Positions 62,194-64,000 of a stretch of DNA of 64,000 nucleotides are shown here, piece after piece. The stretch's first letter is position 1. Each line of letters begins with the position of its first letter. The position numbers and the translations under genes were made by a program. The notes below the pieces were generated by a model. That model worked only from the letters and a program-made list of their open reading frames with translations, ran no database searches and was not told the DNA's origin. The DNA is from Bacillota bacterium. GTDB lineage: Bacteria > Bacillota > Clostridia > Acetivibrionales > DSM-27016. The DNA is taken from contig JAEWDM010000022.1 of assembly GCA_023390115.1 (NCBI GenBank), forward strand, positions 62,001 to 126,000, in the 5' to 3' direction.

Positions 62194-63912
62194 TTATTTA
62201 TTTTTAAAATCGCGGGAATTTATTAGCATTTCCTCAGCATGCTTTAATGTTATCGGAGATATGCTGGCTCCTCCCAGGATACGGGCAATTTCATCCCTCA
62301 GCGCAGAGCCTTCCAACGGCTTTATATTGGTTTCGGCCGTATTCTCTCCGGTAATTTTTTCAATGAGAAAATTATGGTGTGCCATACATGCTATCTGCGC
62401 CAGGTGAGTAACACAAATTACCTGATGGCTTGCAGAAATCAGACGGAGCTTTTCTCCTACCTTTTGTGCCGCTCTTCCGCTGATACCTGTATCTATTTCA
62501 TCAAATATCAATGTGGGAATGTTATCCTCACTTGCCAGAATAGTTTTAATTGCAAGCATTATTCTGGACATTTCACCTCCGGAAACGATCTTGGACAGAG
62601 GCTTTAAAGGTTCGCCCGGATTGGAGGAAATAAGGAATTCCACCTTGTCCAAGCCGTTTTGCATAAATTTTACATCAACTGCGCCCTCTGCGGGCCGGTC
62701 AAAGAAAATATTGACTTTAAATTTTGCCTTCTTCATTTCAAGGTCCTCCAGCTCTTTTGCTATTTCCCTTTCCAGAAGCCGTGCTGCTTTATTCCTCTCG
62801 TCGTGAAGCCGGTGTGCAATGGAAATCAAGCTTTTGGATAAGCTCCTTAACTCCTTCTCCAGATCCTTTATTATTTCCTCGCCGCGTATTATATCATCCA
62901 GCTCCAGCTCTATGCTCCTGCAGTATTCAAGAATGTCTTCTACTGAAGGTCCATACTTTTTAGCCAGCTTATGTATAACATCTATTCTTTCCTCAATATG
63001 CTCAAGCGAATCAGGGTCATACTCCACCGTATCCCTTTCATCTCTTATGCACTTAGTTATATCCTCAAGCTGATAGCAAATATCTTCAAGTCTTAAGGCG
63101 ATATCTCCAAACTTTGCGTCAAGCTCCGAAATACCGTTAAGCGCCGTCAGGGCTTCGTTTATGCTGTCGCAGCCCGAAGCTTTTATTTCGGTCCCCGTAA
63201 AAAGAAGCTCATAGGCTCTTGACAGGGCCTGAGAAATTTTGCCTGAATTTGAAAGCAGCAATCTTTGTTTATTTAATTCCTGTTCTTCCCCCGGCTTTAA
63301 GCGGGCCTTTTTTATCTCATCTATCTGAAATTGCAGCAAATCTATTTTTTTCTCTCTATGCCCGCTGTCACCGCACAGTTCCTTTAGTCTGGATTTTATG
63401 CCATTATACTTAAGAAGCAAGCCGGAATATTCCTGCTTGAGTCTTTTGATGGCCTCCTCCCCGAAAGAATCCAGCATGTCTATGTGATCCTCTGTCCTTA
63501 AAAGGGACTGGTTATCGTGCTGTCCATGTATATCTATCATTCTTTGCCCCAAGCTTTTCAGCATGGATACTGTCGCTGTTCTGCCGTTTATTCTGCAGAT
63601 ATTTTTACCCGAGACAGTAAAATCTCTTGATATAATCAAGGTTCCGTCTTCCTCTTCATCAATGCCGCAGCTCTCAAGCAAATCGCTTATCCTGCCGCCG
63701 GGTATCTGAAAGACTGCCTCTACGGAGGCCTTATCCTTCCCTGTTCTTATAAGCTCTTTAGATACCCTTCCGCCCAAAATGGCATTTATTGAGTCGATAA
63801 TGATGGACTTCCCCGCTCCGGTTTCCCCTGTAAGAACATTTAGCCCGCTTCCCGGCTCAATGGTGACACTGTTGATTAACGCAATGTTATGTATATGCAA
63901 TTGAGTTAACAT
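62194..63912 (-). CDS. recN: DNA repair protein RecN
   Basis: RecN is an SMC-like ATPase in double-strand-break repair. The 572-residue protein has Walker A LTGETGAGKSI (about 27-37), two long coiled-coil arms around a central part, and the C-terminal ABC signature VSGGEMSRIMLAIK and Walker B TLIFDEIDTGISGR. It is followed by spoIVB and spo0A on the same strand, the usual order. Confidence 0.97.
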   Translation of the reverse strand: MLTQLHIHNIALINSVTIEPGSGLNVLTGETGAGKSIIIDSINAILGGRVSKELIRTGKDKASVEAVFQIPGGRISDLLESCGIDEEEDGTLIISRDFTVSGKNICRINGRTATVSMLKSLGQRMIDIHGQHDNQSLLRTEDHIDMLDSFGEEAIKRLKQEYSGLLLKYNGIKSRLKELCGDSGHREKKIDLLQFQIDEIKKARLKPGEEQELNKQRLLLSNSGKISQALSRAYELLFTGTEIKASGCDSINEALTALNGISELDAKFGDIALRLEDICYQLEDITKCIRDERDTVEYDPDSLEHIEERIDVIHKLAKKYGPSVEDILEYCRSIELELDDIIRGEEIIKDLEKELRSLSKSLISIAHRLHDERNKAARLLEREIAKELEDLEMKKAKFKVNIFFDRPAEGAVDVKFMQNGLDKVEFLISSNPGEPLKPLSKIVSGGEMSRIMLAIKTILASEDNIPTLIFDEIDTGISGRAAQKVGEKLRLISASHQVICVTHLAQIACMAHHNFLIEKITGENTAETNIKPLEGSALRDEIARILGGASISPITLKHAEEMLINSRDFKNK

Positions 63913-63967
63913 ATTCTTCCACCCCCGCCTCCATATTTTGAAGGGCCCTGCCTTACGTCCACCGGTT

Positions 63968-64000
63968 TTATCTTGCCATTTTGTTGAATCTGTTTACCAG
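63968..64000 (-). CDS. C-terminal end of upstream gene, possibly argR
   Basis: Ten codons ending LVNRFNKMAR and a stop at 63968 would fit the last helix of an arginine repressor, which often precedes recN. A second frame is open through the recN start (ending at a stop overlapping that start), so the true reading frame and identity are uncertain from this end of the window. Confidence 0.3.
   Translation of the reverse strand: MVNRFNKMAR

Noticed and set aside
1..64000. CRISPR array, rRNA or tRNA genes
   Set aside because: I read the intergenic regions and saw no regular direct repeats with spacers and no cloverleaf or rRNA-like sequence. The T-box leader resembles structured RNA but is a cis-acting element.
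63912..64000. Second open frame overlapping the recN start
   Set aside because: It ends inside the first codons of recN and contains a glycine-rich run. It may be the true upstream gene end, but the ten-codon frame ending LVNRFNKMAR looks more like a protein terminus; the window is too short to decide.

Overview
The window looks like chromosome from a low-GC, endospore-forming, probably anaerobic and fibre-degrading Firmicute of the cellulosomal Clostridia type (Ruminiclostridium/Acetivibrio-like). Support comes from spo0A, spoIVB and a Spo0E-like gene, a secreted esterase with a type I dockerin, Uma2-family genes, an isoleucine T-box, and the clostridial division-gene order sepF-yggT-ylmH-divIVA. 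The species assignment is inference. No rRNA, tRNA, CRISPR array or intact insertion sequence was found.

Layout. 1-2.1 kb: end of a cysteine desulfurase, an IscU-type scaffold and mnmA (sulfur relay to Fe-S clusters and tRNA thiolation). 2.2-11.3 kb: a catabolic module with a GntR/FadR regulator diverging from an operon of two ABC permeases, an FAD oxidoreductase, a binding lipoprotein and two DapA/NanA-family lyases; two Uma2 paralogues lie either side in the same orientation, and a 185-bp inverted-repeat element sits at one edge. 11.4-22.5 kb: PHP phosphatase, M18 aminopeptidase, two LytR-CpsA-Psr proteins, a tyrosine recombinase, two GT4 glycosyltransferases with a flippase-like membrane protein, and citrate synthase.

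22.6-37.3 kb is the most distinctive accessory region: two LacI-type regulators, a ribose-type ABC transporter, a D-lyxose/mannose isomerase, a FucI/AraA-like isomerase, a class II aldolase, an FGGY kinase, a mannitol-1-phosphate-dehydrogenase-like enzyme and a sorbose-1-phosphate-reductase-like enzyme. Copies of the palindrome TGAATCGATTCA lie inside promoter spacers or just before genes in this block, pointing to one regulon. The enzyme set could carry a rare sugar through a kinase and two phosphate-bearing oxidoreductases into D-ketohexose 6-phosphate.

37.8-47 kb: a dockerin esterase, a radical-SAM/partner pair of the UDG-linked DNA repair type behind a LexA-like box, a YteA-type zinc protein with two small genes, a methylthioadenosine phosphorylase family enzyme, a secreted transglutaminase-like LRR protein and an unknown secreted protein between duplicated terminator sequences. 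47-57 kb (minus strand): aroB, a type-2-like ileS with a complete T-box leader, divIVA, ylmH, yggT, sepF, yggS, an HlyD-like protein and a methionine gamma-lyase-family enzyme. 57-64 kb: RluA-type pseudouridine synthase, MerR-like regulator, Spo0E-like protein, and spo0A, spoIVB and recN on the minus strand; spo0A has a Spo0A box in the spacer of its promoter.
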